DNA of 64,000 nucleotides. Source: Saprospiraceae bacterium. GTDB lineage: Bacteria; Bacteroidota; Bacteroidia; Chitinophagales; Saprospiraceae. Below the pieces are notes generated by a model. That model searched no databases. It was not told where the DNA came from and saw only the letters and a program-made list of their open reading frames with translations. The position numbers and the translations under genes were made by a program. Below are positions 27,373-35,826 of this stretch, one piece after another (position 1 is the first letter of the stretch; the number at the start of each line of letters is the position of its first letter). The stretch covers positions 186,001-250,000 of the forward strand of contig JAHDGU010000002.1 in the NCBI GenBank assembly GCA_020627535.1, in the 5' to 3' direction.

Positions 27373-27572
27373 GCACTGAAAACCTCTTGGCGCACAACAT
27401 GCAAGCGAATTATCTTGTCCTTCCAATCCTCGAAGTGGCAACGAACAGCCTCTCGTACATTGGCCCGTAAGGCTTCCATTGTATCACCTTCTGTATAGAT
27501 TGAGTCCTTGAGACCTGATGCCTGATATCCACCTTCATTGCTGTCTTTGACAATAAATATGATCTCATTCAT
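27369..27572 (-). CDS. hicB: HicB-like antitoxin, short form
   Basis: 67 residues from the ATG at 27572 (a GTG two codons upstream is also in frame). The sequence EIIFIVKDSNEGGYQASGL, then TEGDTMEALRANVREAVRCH, is the partial RNase-H fold of HicB that caps the toxin. There is no C-terminal DNA-binding domain, as in other short HicB proteins. It lies upstream of hicA with a 4-nt overlap. The antitoxin is intact although the toxin is broken. Confidence 0.8.
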   Translation of the reverse strand: MNEIIFIVKDSNEGGYQASGLKDSIYTEGDTMEALRANVREAVRCHFEDWKDKIIRLHVVRQEVFSA

Positions 27573-27655
27573 ATGCACAAAATAAGCCCCTTTTTACGAC
27601 CAATACAACAAGCGCGTCTCTCCCTGATCAGACGTTGACCGATGTTTCTATAGAA

Positions 27656-28492
27656 CTAGGATAGTTCAGCAGCATCACCATCTATCTCTGGAAATAATGG
27701 CTCGAAACGCCAGTCAAGTCCAATACGCCTGCAGTGCTCGATCAAAAATCTATAGGGAATGCTTGGAGAATAATCAACTGCCTGAGAGAGGAATGGTGAA
27801 ATCAGCTCGTCCTTGTATGAGTTAATTTCCATTCCACATCTTTGTCCCAACAAGAGGTAGAATGCCGTCTCGAAGGAGAGAAATTCAGCGGGAAAAAACA
27901 TCCGACTGACTTGTGACTTCATTCTGGCCGTTTGAAACTTGGCAACCGATTTTAGCAGTCGATGTCTGTCCGATTCCATGATTGCCTCCAAGCATTCCTT
28001 ACTTGCTCTCAAATAGCCAACTGATTCTCTTTTTCTAATTTTTTCATCAATTATGGGGGATCCAAATCTTAGAGAGTCATTATCACCTAGAATTAACCCT
28101 CTGAAAACAGATGCCATCCATCCAATGGGATTTTTAAGTTGTGGTGAACTGGTCTGATGACCAAGCTCAGCGTAGCGTCTTATTATACCTTCTTCACCGC
28201 TTAAAAGAGCGTAGTAATATGGTCTGACATGCCAGCTAATCCAATCATCTGCGTGATTGGTGTAAACGTAGTCGGATATCAGAGCACTTATCAAGAAGTT
28301 GGTTCTTGCACTTACATAGTCAGACTCAAGGACATTGGCGGTTGCAAAGTACAAATGCAGGGAAGCGAAGCGCCCCCTCACTGATTTTTGATCGTATGCT
28401 TCAATGTCATATGTTTTTTGCACATAGGTTTTATGCATAGAGACATAGCTGGTCATAACATTTTGCCACTCTTTATCCTTTTGGTCAGCCAT
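27656..28492 (-). CDS. Helical repeat protein resembling Imm49 immunity proteins
   Basis: 278 residues, all helical, no signal peptide. A central stretch (CLEAIMESDRHRLLKSVAKF, then FFPAEFLSFETAFYLLLGQR-CG) has the pattern 'small domain, workload count, Phe-rich acidic helix, RG' that I associate with Imm49-type immunity proteins. The end is FRFEPLFPEIDG-like and acidic. A strong AGGAGG ribosome-binding site lies about 12 nt before the ATG, unusual here. It follows a tiny ORF by 5 nt. Immunity function is inferred from resemblance and genomic setting; other TPR-like roles are possible. Confidence 0.4.
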   Translation of the reverse strand: MADQKDKEWQNVMTSYVSMHKTYVQKTYDIEAYDQKSVRGRFASLHLYFATANVLESDYVSARTNFLISALISDYVYTNHADDWISWHVRPYYYALLSGEEGIIRRYAELGHQTSSPQLKNPIGWMASVFRGLILGDNDSLRFGSPIIDEKIRKRESVGYLRASKECLEAIMESDRHRLLKSVAKFQTARMKSQVSRMFFPAEFLSFETAFYLLLGQRCGMEINSYKDELISPFLSQAVDYSPSIPYRFLIEHCRRIGLDWRFEPLFPEIDGDAAELS

Positions 28493-28497
28493 CTTGT

Positions 28498-28608
28498 TTA
28501 TCCTCCTACTCGTATGGTTATGATCGATCCCTCTCCTACTTGACCACCCGTGCCTCCAGTCTTTTTGATTGCTGACAGTGCCTCTGCCACTTTCGCTTCC
28601 ATTGCCAT
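28498..28608 (-). CDS. Small ORF, possible remnant of a toxin C-terminus
   Basis: 36 codons from ATG 28608: MAMEAKVAEALSAIKKTGG, then a Gly-rich end GEGSIITIRVGG. The same frame is open for 12 codons before the ATG (back to TAG at 28647). It ends 5 nt before the Imm49-like gene and carries that gene's ribosome-binding site in its last codons. It may be a real small protein, or what is left of a polymorphic toxin whose immunity gene survives. No homologue is recognised. Confidence 0.35.
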   Translation of the reverse strand: MAMEAKVAEALSAIKKTGGTGGQVGEGSIITIRVGG

Positions 28609-28696
28609 CTCGTCTTTGCCGTAATGCTCAAATTTAATACACTCCTATTTTGAGAAATCCTATTCTAGTTACTTAGGGGCTACATGGCCACAACAC

Positions 28697-28735
28697 GAAA
28701 AAAGCCGCAGCAGATCTCTCTACCACGGCTTTCTT
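28697..28735 (-). terminator. Intrinsic terminator after pnp
   Basis: Read on the minus strand: AAAGCCG, an 18-22-nt loop region with partial pairing, CGGCTTTTTT. Located about 20 nt after the pnp stop codon at 28757. Confidence 0.8.
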
Positions 28736-28756
28736 TCACTTTGAAGTCTCGATCAA

Positions 28757-30934
28757 TTAAGAATCAGACTTCTGTCTATCATTATCTCTCTTCGGACGCT
28801 CCGGTCTAGGAGGTCTCGGCAAGAGGACTTTTCTAGAAAGTCTAAACTTACCAGATTTCTGATCGATGTCAATGATCTTGACTTTGACATCATCGCCTTC
28901 CTTGAAGTACTCCTCGACTTTCTCGACACGCTTCCAGTCAAACTCTGATACGTGAAGCAGCCCACTCTTGCCGCTGAAGTCAACGAAGACTCCGTATGGC
29001 ATGACGGATGCAACTTTGGCATCAAGGACATCTCCTACTTCAGGCATGTACGTCACCATCTTCACATGAGCTACTGCCTCTCTCATTCCTTCAGCGTCCT
29101 CACTCATGATCTGCACGACACCTTTGTCATCCACCTCGTCGATGGAGATTGTCGTACTCGTGCGAGCTTGAAGCTCCTGGATGTTCTTACCACCAGGTCC
29201 GATAATCGCACCGATAAAGCTCTTATCGATGTGCAGAACTTCGATACGAGGAACGAATGGCTTGTAATCTTCTCTCGGAGTCTCAATGGTCTTGGCCATC
29301 TCGTTGAGGATGTGCAAACGACCCTCTCTTGCTTGATCTAGCGCCTTGGTGAGTAGATCGTATGGAAGACCATCGATCTTGATATCCATCTGGCAAGCGC
29401 AGATTCCTTTGGTCGTACCTGTGATTTTGAAATCCATGTCTCCGACTGCATCTTCATCTCCTAGGATATCAGAAAGTACTGCTGTCTTATCACCTTCTTT
29501 GACAAGTCCCATAGCGATACCTGCCACAGCTGCCTTCAGCGGAACACCACCGTCCATCATGGCCAATGATCCTGCACAGACCGTGGCCATAGAAGATGAT
29601 CCATTGGACTCAAGGATGTCAGATACGAGCCTCACAGTGTAGGCGTAGTCATCTGGCATGACCTGCTTGAGAGATCTCTGCGCGAGATTGGCGTGACCGA
29701 TCTCTCTACGACCCGGTCCTCGCATCGGCTTGGTCTCCCCTACTGATAGGGCAGGGAAATTGTAATGAAGGATAAAGTTCTCCTGATACTGCTCCATGGC
29801 ATTATCAATCATCATTTCATCTCTCTTGCTTCCGAGAGTGAGCGAAGTCAATGACTGCGTCTCTCCTCTCGTGAAGATCGCTGATCCATGAGCAGATGGA
29901 AGGTAATCGATCTCTGTCCAGATGTTTCGTACATCTTCTGGCTTTCTGCCATCGAGTCTCACACCGTCATTGAGGATTTGGTCTCTTGTGACTTGCTTTT
30001 TGAGCTTGTCGAAGTATTTACCAAGGTAAGATGCATTTGCTTCGAGCCATTCTTCGTCTTTTTCTTCGTTGATCGCATCGACAAACTCCGTCTGCAGAGC
30101 TTTGAATGCATCCTTGCGATCAAACTTGGCCATTGCCCCACGGCAGATCTCCCACATTTTGCTTTCGCATCTCTCTGCTACAAGTGCCTTGACCTCCTCA
30201 TTAACTTCTTCGGCGATCCACTCTCTCTTCACAGTGGCCTTTTCACCGACTTGCTGTGCAAGATCTAGCTGAGCCTGACACTGCACTTTGATGGCATCAT
30301 GAGCTACTCTGATGGCCTCTACGATCTCCTGCTCTGAGCACTCATCTGCTTCTCCCTCTACCATCATTACGTCTTGTAGTGTCGCTGCTACGATAAGGTC
30401 TAGAGACGCCGATGCCAAGTCCGACTTGGAAGGATTGATGACATACTCGCCATCGATCTTGCAGACTCTGACCTCTGATATAGGTCCAGCCCACGGAATA
30501 TCGCTCACTGAGAGCGCAGCAGAAGCCGCTAGAGCAGCGTATGCATCAGGGGTGATCTCGGCATCTCCAGAAATGAGATTGATGATCACCTGTGTATCAT
30601 TCATATAGCCGTCAGGAAATAGTGGTCTGATGGCCCGATCTACCAATCTAGAGATCAAAATCTCGTAGCTCGATAGACGTGCTTCTCTCCGGAAGAAGTT
30701 GCCCGGAATACGACCAGCTGCGGCAAATTTTTCTTGATAGTCGACCGAAAGTGGAAAAAATGGCTGTCCTTCTCTGGCTTCGTGCGCACTGACGACAGAA
30801 GCGAAGATCATCATCTTACCTACCTTGACTACAACTGAACCGTGAGCTTGGGTGGCGAGCTTACCAGTTTCGATGGTCACCTCCTGCCCACTAGGAAGTG
30901 TAAAGCTCTGCACTGTTGGGTTTTGTTGTCCCAT
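28757..30934 (-). CDS. pnp: Polynucleotide phosphorylase
   Basis: 725 residues. Two RNase PH domains (about 15-145 and 325-465; the second with GPGRREIGHANLAQRSL) flank a helical linker. Then come a KH domain (about 560-620, IGAIIGPGGKNIQELQ) and an S1 domain (about 625-700, GDVLDAKVASVMPYGVFVDF). It degrades RNA 3'-5' by phosphorolysis to nucleoside diphosphates. The C-terminus ends in a basic/acidic tail (RPERPKRDNDRQ). It lies downstream of rpsO as in many bacteria; a hairpin is present in the spacer. Confidence 0.97.
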   Translation of the reverse strand: MGQQNPTVQSFTLPSGQEVTIETGKLATQAHGSVVVKVGKMMIFASVVSAHEAREGQPFFPLSVDYQEKFAAAGRIPGNFFRREARLSSYEILISRLVDRAIRPLFPDGYMNDTQVIINLISGDAEITPDAYAALAASAALSVSDIPWAGPISEVRVCKIDGEYVINPSKSDLASASLDLIVAATLQDVMMVEGEADECSEQEIVEAIRVAHDAIKVQCQAQLDLAQQVGEKATVKREWIAEEVNEEVKALVAERCESKMWEICRGAMAKFDRKDAFKALQTEFVDAINEEKDEEWLEANASYLGKYFDKLKKQVTRDQILNDGVRLDGRKPEDVRNIWTEIDYLPSAHGSAIFTRGETQSLTSLTLGSKRDEMMIDNAMEQYQENFILHYNFPALSVGETKPMRGPGRREIGHANLAQRSLKQVMPDDYAYTVRLVSDILESNGSSSMATVCAGSLAMMDGGVPLKAAVAGIAMGLVKEGDKTAVLSDILGDEDAVGDMDFKITGTTKGICACQMDIKIDGLPYDLLTKALDQAREGRLHILNEMAKTIETPREDYKPFVPRIEVLHIDKSFIGAIIGPGGKNIQELQARTSTTISIDEVDDKGVVQIMSEDAEGMREAVAHVKMVTYMPEVGDVLDAKVASVMPYGVFVDFSGKSGLLHVSEFDWKRVEKVEEYFKEGDDVKVKIIDIDQKSGKFRLSRKVLLPRPPRPERPKRDNDRQKSDS

Positions 30935-30953
30935 AATACATCATCATTTAAGA

Positions 30954-30974
30954 CTCATTCCCATTTGGAATGAG
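30954..30974 (-). promoter_or_regulatory. Hairpin in the rpsO-pnp spacer
   Basis: CTCATTCC (30954-30961) and GGAATGAG (30967-30974) pair perfectly around a 5-nt loop, 20 nt before the pnp ATG. No T-run follows, so it is not a classic terminator. It may be a processing or autoregulatory hairpin. Confidence 0.5.
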
Positions 30975-31065
30975 GGTGTACAATGAAGGAATGGGTCACC
31001 GCTTGGCAGCAACTATACGATATGTGACTTTCTAGAAAAAACGAAAGATGGGGGCCAAGCTCAGA

Positions 31066-31341
31066 TTACTTTCTGATGCCTAGCTTCTCGATGAGAGCCC
31101 TGTACTTGACGATGTCTTGGCTCTTCATGTAAGCCAATAGTCTTCTACGCTTACCGACGAGAGTCAGTAGACGTCTTCTACAGGAATGATCTTTCTTGTT
31201 CTCTCTGAGGTGATCAGAGAGGGACTTGATTCTAAAGGTAAATAGGGCTACTTGGCCTTCGATAGAACCAGTGTTTTTCTTGTCTCCTCCATATTCTTGG
31301 AAGATTTCGTCTTTTTTCTCAGCTGTTAGATAACTAGCCAT
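31066..31341 (-). CDS. rpsO: 30S ribosomal protein S15
   Basis: 91 residues, normal length. Contains the four-helix S15 sequence with DTGS-equivalent KNTGSIEGQVALFTFRI, LSDHLRENKKDHSCRRRLL and LVGKRRRLLAYMKSQD. It binds 16S rRNA in the platform of the small subunit. A -7-like box TATCTTTG (31378-31371) lies 30 nt upstream, so it may have its own promoter besides readthrough from mazG. Confidence 0.97.
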   Translation of the reverse strand: MASYLTAEKKDEIFQEYGGDKKNTGSIEGQVALFTFRIKSLSDHLRENKKDHSCRRRLLTLVGKRRRLLAYMKSQDIVKYRALIEKLGIRK

Positions 31342-31403
31342 AAGTGTCTTTCCTTCTTATTTTTCGGCTGCAAAGATACACTACAGCTTTGGTTATCGAC
31401 TCA

Positions 31404-32156
31404 TTATTTTTTCTCGAGTTTTTTGGCTTTCGCCCAAAGGGCATCCATCTCTTCAAGACTCATGTCTTTGAGTGGCCTCTCTGCTTGAGCCTCTATGTAC
31501 TCAAATCTGCTCTTGAACTTGCGATTGACCCTCTCCAATGCTGTTTCAGGGTCGATCTTAACATATCGGGCATAATTGATCAGGCTAAAGAGCACATCTC
31601 CAAACTCCTCTTCCCGCTCATCATTACTCATCGATGCCTGAGCTTCTTCAAACTCAGCAAGCTCCTCTTTCACCTTAGACCATACATCAGACATGTCATC
31701 CCATTCAAATCCAACCTGAGCAGTCTTGTCTTGCATTCGATAGGCCTTGATCATAGCAGGAAGTGACTGAGGCACACCACTAAGCACAGATTTCTTGCCC
31801 TCTTTGAGCTTGAGCTGTTCCCAGTTTTTCTTTACCTCCGCTTCATCCGCTACCTCTAGATCACCATATATATGTGGATGACGGTTGATCAACTTCTCAC
31901 ACTGTGCATGGATAGCCTCTGCCATGGTGAAATCGCCATTTTCTGTGGCGATTTTGGCATAGAAGCAGAGATGAAGCATAATGTCTCCAAGCTCTTCTTT
32001 GACTGATGCTGGGTCATTATCCATGATTGCATCTGCCAGTTCGTAGGTCTCTTCGACCGTCAGATTCTTGAGTGTCAGCATGGTCTGTTTGCGATCCCAT
32101 GGACATTTTTCACGAAGATCGTCCATGATCTGTAACAGACGCCCAAAGGCTTGCAT
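31404..32156 (-). CDS. mazG: MazG nucleoside triphosphate pyrophosphohydrolase
   Basis: 250 residues from the ATG at 32156; the upstream 34 codons of open frame do not resemble MazG. Two MazG domains: CPWDRKQTMLTLKNLTVEE with VEETYELADAI and KEELGDIMLHL; then the second with KVKEELAEFEEA and EEFGDVLFSLINYAR. The Glu/Asp residues bind Mg2+. It removes pyrophosphate from NTPs/dNTPs and guards nucleotide pools. It lies 62 nt upstream of rpsO on the same strand. Confidence 0.93.
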   Translation of the reverse strand: MQAFGRLLQIMDDLREKCPWDRKQTMLTLKNLTVEETYELADAIMDNDPASVKEELGDIMLHLCFYAKIATENGDFTMAEAIHAQCEKLINRHPHIYGDLEVADEAEVKKNWEQLKLKEGKKSVLSGVPQSLPAMIKAYRMQDKTAQVGFEWDDMSDVWSKVKEELAEFEEAQASMSNDEREEEFGDVLFSLINYARYVKIDPETALERVNRKFKSRFEYIEAQAERPLKDMSLEEMDALWAKAKKLEKK

Positions 32157-32258
32157 ATTGTGTGTGTGATCGGTCACGAAATTATTTTTTAACCAATTTT
32201 TTTCACGAAGGACAAAAATCGCATTTCCTCCTGGTCCTGACTTAAAACAACTTAACAA

Positions 32259-33785
32259 ATGAAAAAAACACTTTTACTCATCTGCATGCTGTTTGCTGTA
32301 GGCAACATGTTTGCTCAGGATGAGCTTTGCAGTGAATGTTGGGAACTGGAAATAGATCCGGTTTGCGGTGTTGACTCTAGTGGCGTAGAGTATCAACTAC
32401 CCAACGCTTGTTTCTTAGAATGCCTTGGCTTAGAAGAAACAGAATGTGATAGCATCGTTTTTGAGGACGGCCCCTTTGAGGACTGCGACTGTGTGATTGA
32501 TCCAGCTGAAGAGTGGATCTGCATCCTTACAGACGAAGAAACAGGACTCATCTGCCCGTTTCCGAATCTCTGTGTCGCAGAATGCCAGGGATACTCAGAA
32601 GATCAGATCGTAGAGTGTGAAAATTTTGACTGGGACTTTGAGAATGGCATTGATACCATCTTAGGTTGCATCCTCGAATGTGGTGAAGAACAAGGCGATG
32701 AGCTTATCTGCGTGGCCGATGAAGATGGCAACCAGTTTCTCGTCCCTAATGTATGTGTAGCCGAATGCCTCGGACTAGAGATCGTAGACTGCGATAGTAG
32801 TGCCTGGGACTGGGACTGGGATTACACTGATACGATCGACTGGGACTGGAACGATACCATCGACTGGGACTGGAATGATAGCATCGACTGGGATTGGGAC
32901 TGGAATGATAGCACTGACTGGGATTGGCCATGGGATGACTCTACTGATGTACAGTGGGACGACTCTGTATGGACATGTATCCTCGAGTGTGAGACCGACT
33001 TCTCAGAAATCTTCTGCGCTGAAGATGCTGATGGAAATGTGGTCGTGGTATTCAGTGAGTGTGAAGCAGAGTGCCTAGGACTCAGCATTGTAGAATGCGA
33101 CTCTAGCATCTTCGACTGGCCTGGTGATCAGAATCCTTGTGGCTGCGAGATAGATCCTGAAGAAGAGTGGATCTGCATCCTGACCGATGAGGAGACTGGT
33201 ACGATTTGTCCATTCCCAAATCTCTGCTTTGCAGAATGTGAAGGCTACACCGCAGATCAGATCGTAGAGTGCCAAGACGACCCAATTGGCGGTGGATGGG
33301 AAATTGACATCGACTCCAATATGTTTGAGTGCCTCTTTGAGTGCGACGACACAGACTGGGATCCAGAGGATGTCGTGTGCGTCACGGACGGGCAAGGAAA
33401 TGAATTCTCTGTGCCCAATGAGTGCTTCGCCAACTGTCTCGACCTAGAAATTGTCGATTGCAACGAGGGCATCGGCGTAGTCTTCGAAGAGCACAGCCTA
33501 GAGGACAATGGACTTAGAGCAGCTATAGAAGCAGATAAAATCTTGTTGACCAGCTATCCTAATCCAGTGGTCGATGAGGTAGTTGTATCACTAGAGGTTC
33601 CTCAAGCAGGTCAAGGACAGCTCAGAATCGTCGATCTCACCGGTATTCCTGTATACCAAGCGAATGTCACTATGAGTACGACTAGCGATATGATCCGAGT
33701 AGATGCCAGCAACTTCCAGAGTGGAATATATACTGTCATCTTCGAGATGGACAATAAAGTACAGACAGAGCGATTCATCAAATAA
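32259..33785 (+). CDS. T9SS-secreted Cys-rich (Kazal-like) protein with Trp-Asp repeat
   Basis: 508 residues. Signal peptide ends near NMFAQ. Six ~40-residue Cys-rich units follow, each like C..C....DPVCGVDSSG then C..ECLGLE...C, reminiscent of Kazal domains. Units 2 and 5 share WICILTDEETG and CPFPNLC; units 1, 3, 4 and 6 share the ECLGLEIVDC type. Between units 3 and 4, residues ~181-227 are almost only Asp, Trp, Ser, Thr, Asn and Ile, built from the repeat DWDWND(T/S)I. A T9SS type A tail closes the protein (SYPNPVVDEVVVSLEV). Protease inhibition would fit Kazal folds, but several units lack the usual spacing. Very acidic. Confidence 0.75.
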   Translation: MKKTLLLICMLFAVGNMFAQDELCSECWELEIDPVCGVDSSGVEYQLPNACFLECLGLEETECDSIVFEDGPFEDCDCVIDPAEEWICILTDEETGLICPFPNLCVAECQGYSEDQIVECENFDWDFENGIDTILGCILECGEEQGDELICVADEDGNQFLVPNVCVAECLGLEIVDCDSSAWDWDWDYTDTIDWDWNDTIDWDWNDSIDWDWDWNDSTDWDWPWDDSTDVQWDDSVWTCILECETDFSEIFCAEDADGNVVVVFSECEAECLGLSIVECDSSIFDWPGDQNPCGCEIDPEEEWICILTDEETGTICPFPNLCFAECEGYTADQIVECQDDPIGGGWEIDIDSNMFECLFECDDTDWDPEDVVCVTDGQGNEFSVPNECFANCLDLEIVDCNEGIGVVFEEHSLEDNGLRAAIEADKILLTSYPNPVVDEVVVSLEVPQAGQGQLRIVDLTGIPVYQANVTMSTTSDMIRVDASNFQSGIYTVIFEMDNKVQTERFIK

Positions 33786-33811
33786 AAATATTTGATGCAG
33801 GGGTTTCTCAA

Positions 33812-33845
33812 AAGGGGCGAGGCAGCGATGTCTTGCCCCTTCTTC
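33812..33845 (+). terminator. Intrinsic terminator after the Cys-rich protein gene
   Basis: AAGGGGCGAG and CTTGCCCCTT pair around a ~10-nt loop, followed by the pyrimidine-rich CTTCATT. Located 27 nt after the stop codon. Confidence 0.6.
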
Positions 33846-33920
33846 ATTCCATGAAACCGCAGCCAAGACAACCTCTGACTCTACAGGAGTGTTGTACCTT
33901 TGAACCATCAATTGAGCGCT

Positions 33921-34133
33921 ATGCAGTTTTTGATCGTATTTGGTATTATCACAGGGGTCTTTCTACTGAGTTTTGTGATGATCAATATTCGCTACATCTT
34001 CACCGGACAAGAGTTTCGTGGTACTTGCGCTAGCAACAACCCCATGATCAAAAACAATCTTGGTGAGTGCTCCGTATGTGGTAAGCGACCAGAAGAGGAG
34101 TGCAAGATGCCTGAGGTCAAGCCTCAGACCTAA
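33921..34133 (+). CDS. Small membrane protein with C-terminal Cys motif (NqrM-like)
   Basis: 70 residues from the ATG; a TTG 21 nt upstream is less likely. One transmembrane helix (residues ~3-24) is followed by RGTCASNNPMIKNNLGECSV, then CGKRPEEECKMP. Four cysteines (one in GTC, one in GEC, one in VCGK, one in EEC) could hold a metal. The layout resembles NqrM, the iron-delivery factor of Na+-NQR, and is common in Bacteroidota as a 'membrane or secreted protein'. A -7 box TACCTTTG (33895-33902) precedes it. Confidence 0.65.
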   Translation: MQFLIVFGIITGVFLLSFVMINIRYIFTGQEFRGTCASNNPMIKNNLGECSVCGKRPEEECKMPEVKPQT

Positions 34134-34153
34134 GCTATCTTCAATTACAGATA

Positions 34154-34167
34154 GGCTTTCGCCAAAA
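34154..34167 (-). repeat. 14-mer TTTTGGCGAAAGCC, copy 4 (intergenic)
   Basis: The only exact copy outside a gene. It lies 20 nt after a small membrane-protein gene, and its T-run is shared with the terminator of the SDR gene. Confidence 0.8.
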
Positions 34168-34189
34168 AAAGGGCTGCGGATAGCAGCCC
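34164..34189 (-). terminator. Intrinsic terminator after the SDR gene
   Basis: On the minus strand GGGCTGC-TATCC-GCAGCCC is followed by seven T. Perfect 7-bp stem, located 64 nt after the SDR stop codon. Confidence 0.85.
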
Positions 34190-34252
34190 TGAGATGAGTC
34201 TTTGCTGTGCTTTGATCAAAGGCGGCAGTGCACAAGCCTGGACGTCTTTGTG

Positions 34253-34996
34253 CTAGTTTCTTCCAGCCATAACGCCTCCATCGATGTCAAGAATCGAGCC
34301 CGTAATCCAAGCCGCCTTATCAGAAAGCAGGTATTGAATCGCTTCGGCAATGTCCTTGGCCTGCCCATTTCTTCCTATCGGGTGGAAATTATGAAAGCCT
34401 TCTAGGGCTTCCTTTGCAGCATCTTCCCCTCCAAAAACACCATGATAGACCGGTGTATCAACCACTGCTGGTGATACTGCATTGACGCGGATGTTGTGAT
34501 CCGCCAACTCCATCGCCAAATGTTGAGTAAGCGAATGAAGGCCCGCTTTTTGCATGGAGTAGGCTGAAGAAGGAGTAGCCTTTACGGCCTGCTTAGCCCA
34601 CATGGAGCCAACATTCACAATACTTCCGCCAGCGGTATCGCGCATCTTCTTGGCTGCAGCTTGTGTGATAAAAAAGAACCCTCGGTTGAGATCCATATAG
34701 GAGTCATAGTCTTCTGTCGTGTGTTGCAAAAATGGCTTTGGACCAAATATACCAGAGGCATTCACGAGATAATCGAGATTGTCCCACTGCTCAAGAGTGC
34801 CGGCGAGTAGTTTTACTTGACTGGCATCTGATATATCTATTTGATGCTTGTGAAGATTGACTTGATTTGGCACCTTGTCGATAGAACGTCCGACAATATG
34901 GACTTCGTGACCATCAGCAAGGAGTGCTTCTGCTGTTGCTCTTCCGATTCCGCTCGTTCCTCCAATAATTAATGCGCGTTTTGTTGTTTTTGACAT
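34253..34996 (-). CDS. SDR-family NAD(P)-dependent oxidoreductase
   Basis: 247 residues, classical short-chain dehydrogenase. Cofactor loop [23 protein letters not shown] (NNAG position), catalytic Ser in VGSMW and the YxxxK motif in [13 protein letters not shown], and a C-terminal [13 protein letters not shown]. An Arg in HIVGRSIDK after beta-2 favours NADP(H). Substrate unknown. A palindromic operator overlaps its promoter and a TetR gene lies directly upstream, so it is probably induced by a small lipophilic compound. Confidence 0.88.
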   Translation of the reverse strand: MSKTTKRALIIGGTSGIGRATAEALLADGHEVHIVGRSIDKVPNQVNLHKHQIDISDASQVKLLAGTLEQWDNLDYLVNASGIFGPKPFLQHTTEDYDSYMDLNRGFFFITQAAAKKMRDTAGGSIVNVGSMWAKQAVKATPSSAYSMQKAGLHSLTQHLAMELADHNIRVNAVSPAVVDTPVYHGVFGGEDAAKEALEGFHNFHPIGRNGQAKDIAEAIQYLLSDKAAWITGSILDIDGGVMAGRN

Positions 34997-35011
34997 GATT
35001 CATTGTATTAT

Positions 35012-35025
35012 ACAGACTTGTCTGT
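35012..35025. promoter_or_regulatory. Operator site 1 for the TetR-type regulator
   Basis: ACAGAC-TT-GTCTGT, a perfect palindrome 16 nt before the SDR start. The surrounding bases extend it (TAGACAGAC...GTCTGTATA). It shares a 12-bp identical core with site 2. Confidence 0.6.
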
Positions 35026-35127
35026 CTATTAAAGAAGTGATTTACTCTCTACCCTGCAGCCATTCCTTTACAGGAGCTACAGAATGCACATAAGACAACA
35101 AAGATCTCTAAATGTTAATTAAGCAAG

Positions 35128-35139
35128 ACAGACTTGTCT
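35128..35139. promoter_or_regulatory. Operator site 2, overlapping the TetR stop codon
   Basis: The same 12 bases as site 1 (ACAGACTTGTCT) recur here, 116 bp away, at the very end of the regulator gene. Two sites could allow looping or cooperative repression of the SDR promoter. Confidence 0.5.
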
Positions 35140-35716
35140 ACTTGTGTCTCATTGAGGACAATCTGAAATTTAAGAGATCAAGTGCCTGATCAATAGGCCA
35201 TGACGATTGATGCAAATGTGCTTCGCCTACTGCTGATTCGTAGATCAGGTAAATATGCTTTGAAAGGGAATCTTGTTCTTGAGGCCTCAGTCCATCAATG
35301 TTTTCCATCACTAGAAGCTTGATATAGCTCATCAGTCTGGTCTTGTTTTGTTTGATCTTGGATCTGACCTGTATATCGTCAGGAGGTACTTCAGCCATAG
35401 ATCGGATACACCAGCAGCCATTGAAGCCGTCTTGATTGTAGAAATTATAAAGAAACTCAATGATCGCGAGGAGTCTGGCGTCACCATTGGGCTTGTTGAC
35501 GACAAAATCTTGAAGATCCCGCATGAAATCCCTGTCCATCTTGTCTAAGTATGCCAAGAACAGTTCTTCCTTCGTCTTGAAGTGCGCATACAATGTCGCC
35601 TTGGCAACTCCTGCTTTCTTGATGATCTCATTGATCCCTACAAGATTGAAAGCCTTCGCATAAAACAGCTCTGCTGCAGTATTGACAATATGATCCCGTG
35701 TTTTCTGAACAGGCAT
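35138..35716 (-). CDS. TetR family transcriptional regulator
   Basis: 192 residues from the ATG at 35716 (a TTG nine bases upstream is less likely). The N-terminal helix-turn-helix domain is clear: IVNTAAELFYAKAFNLVGIN, then EIIKKAGVAKATLYAHFKTK and EELFLAYLDKMD. The C-terminal ligand-binding part contains DGFNGCWCIRSMAEVPPDD. No copy of the operator motif lies before its own start, so it probably controls the SDR gene downstream rather than itself. Confidence 0.88.
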   Translation of the reverse strand: MPVQKTRDHIVNTAAELFYAKAFNLVGINEIIKKAGVAKATLYAHFKTKEELFLAYLDKMDRDFMRDLQDFVVNKPNGDARLLAIIEFLYNFYNQDGFNGCWCIRSMAEVPPDDIQVRSKIKQNKTRLMSYIKLLVMENIDGLRPQEQDSLSKHIYLIYESAVGEAHLHQSSWPIDQALDLLNFRLSSMRHK

Positions 35717-35826
35717 AATCGACAAAATAACGCAGAATCAATTGGAGGTGATCATTGAAGATTCAAAGAAATCTCGGACGAGCGGTAGGAAGGAAGTTGA
35801 CTGTCGAGATCCGAGACATGTCAGCT

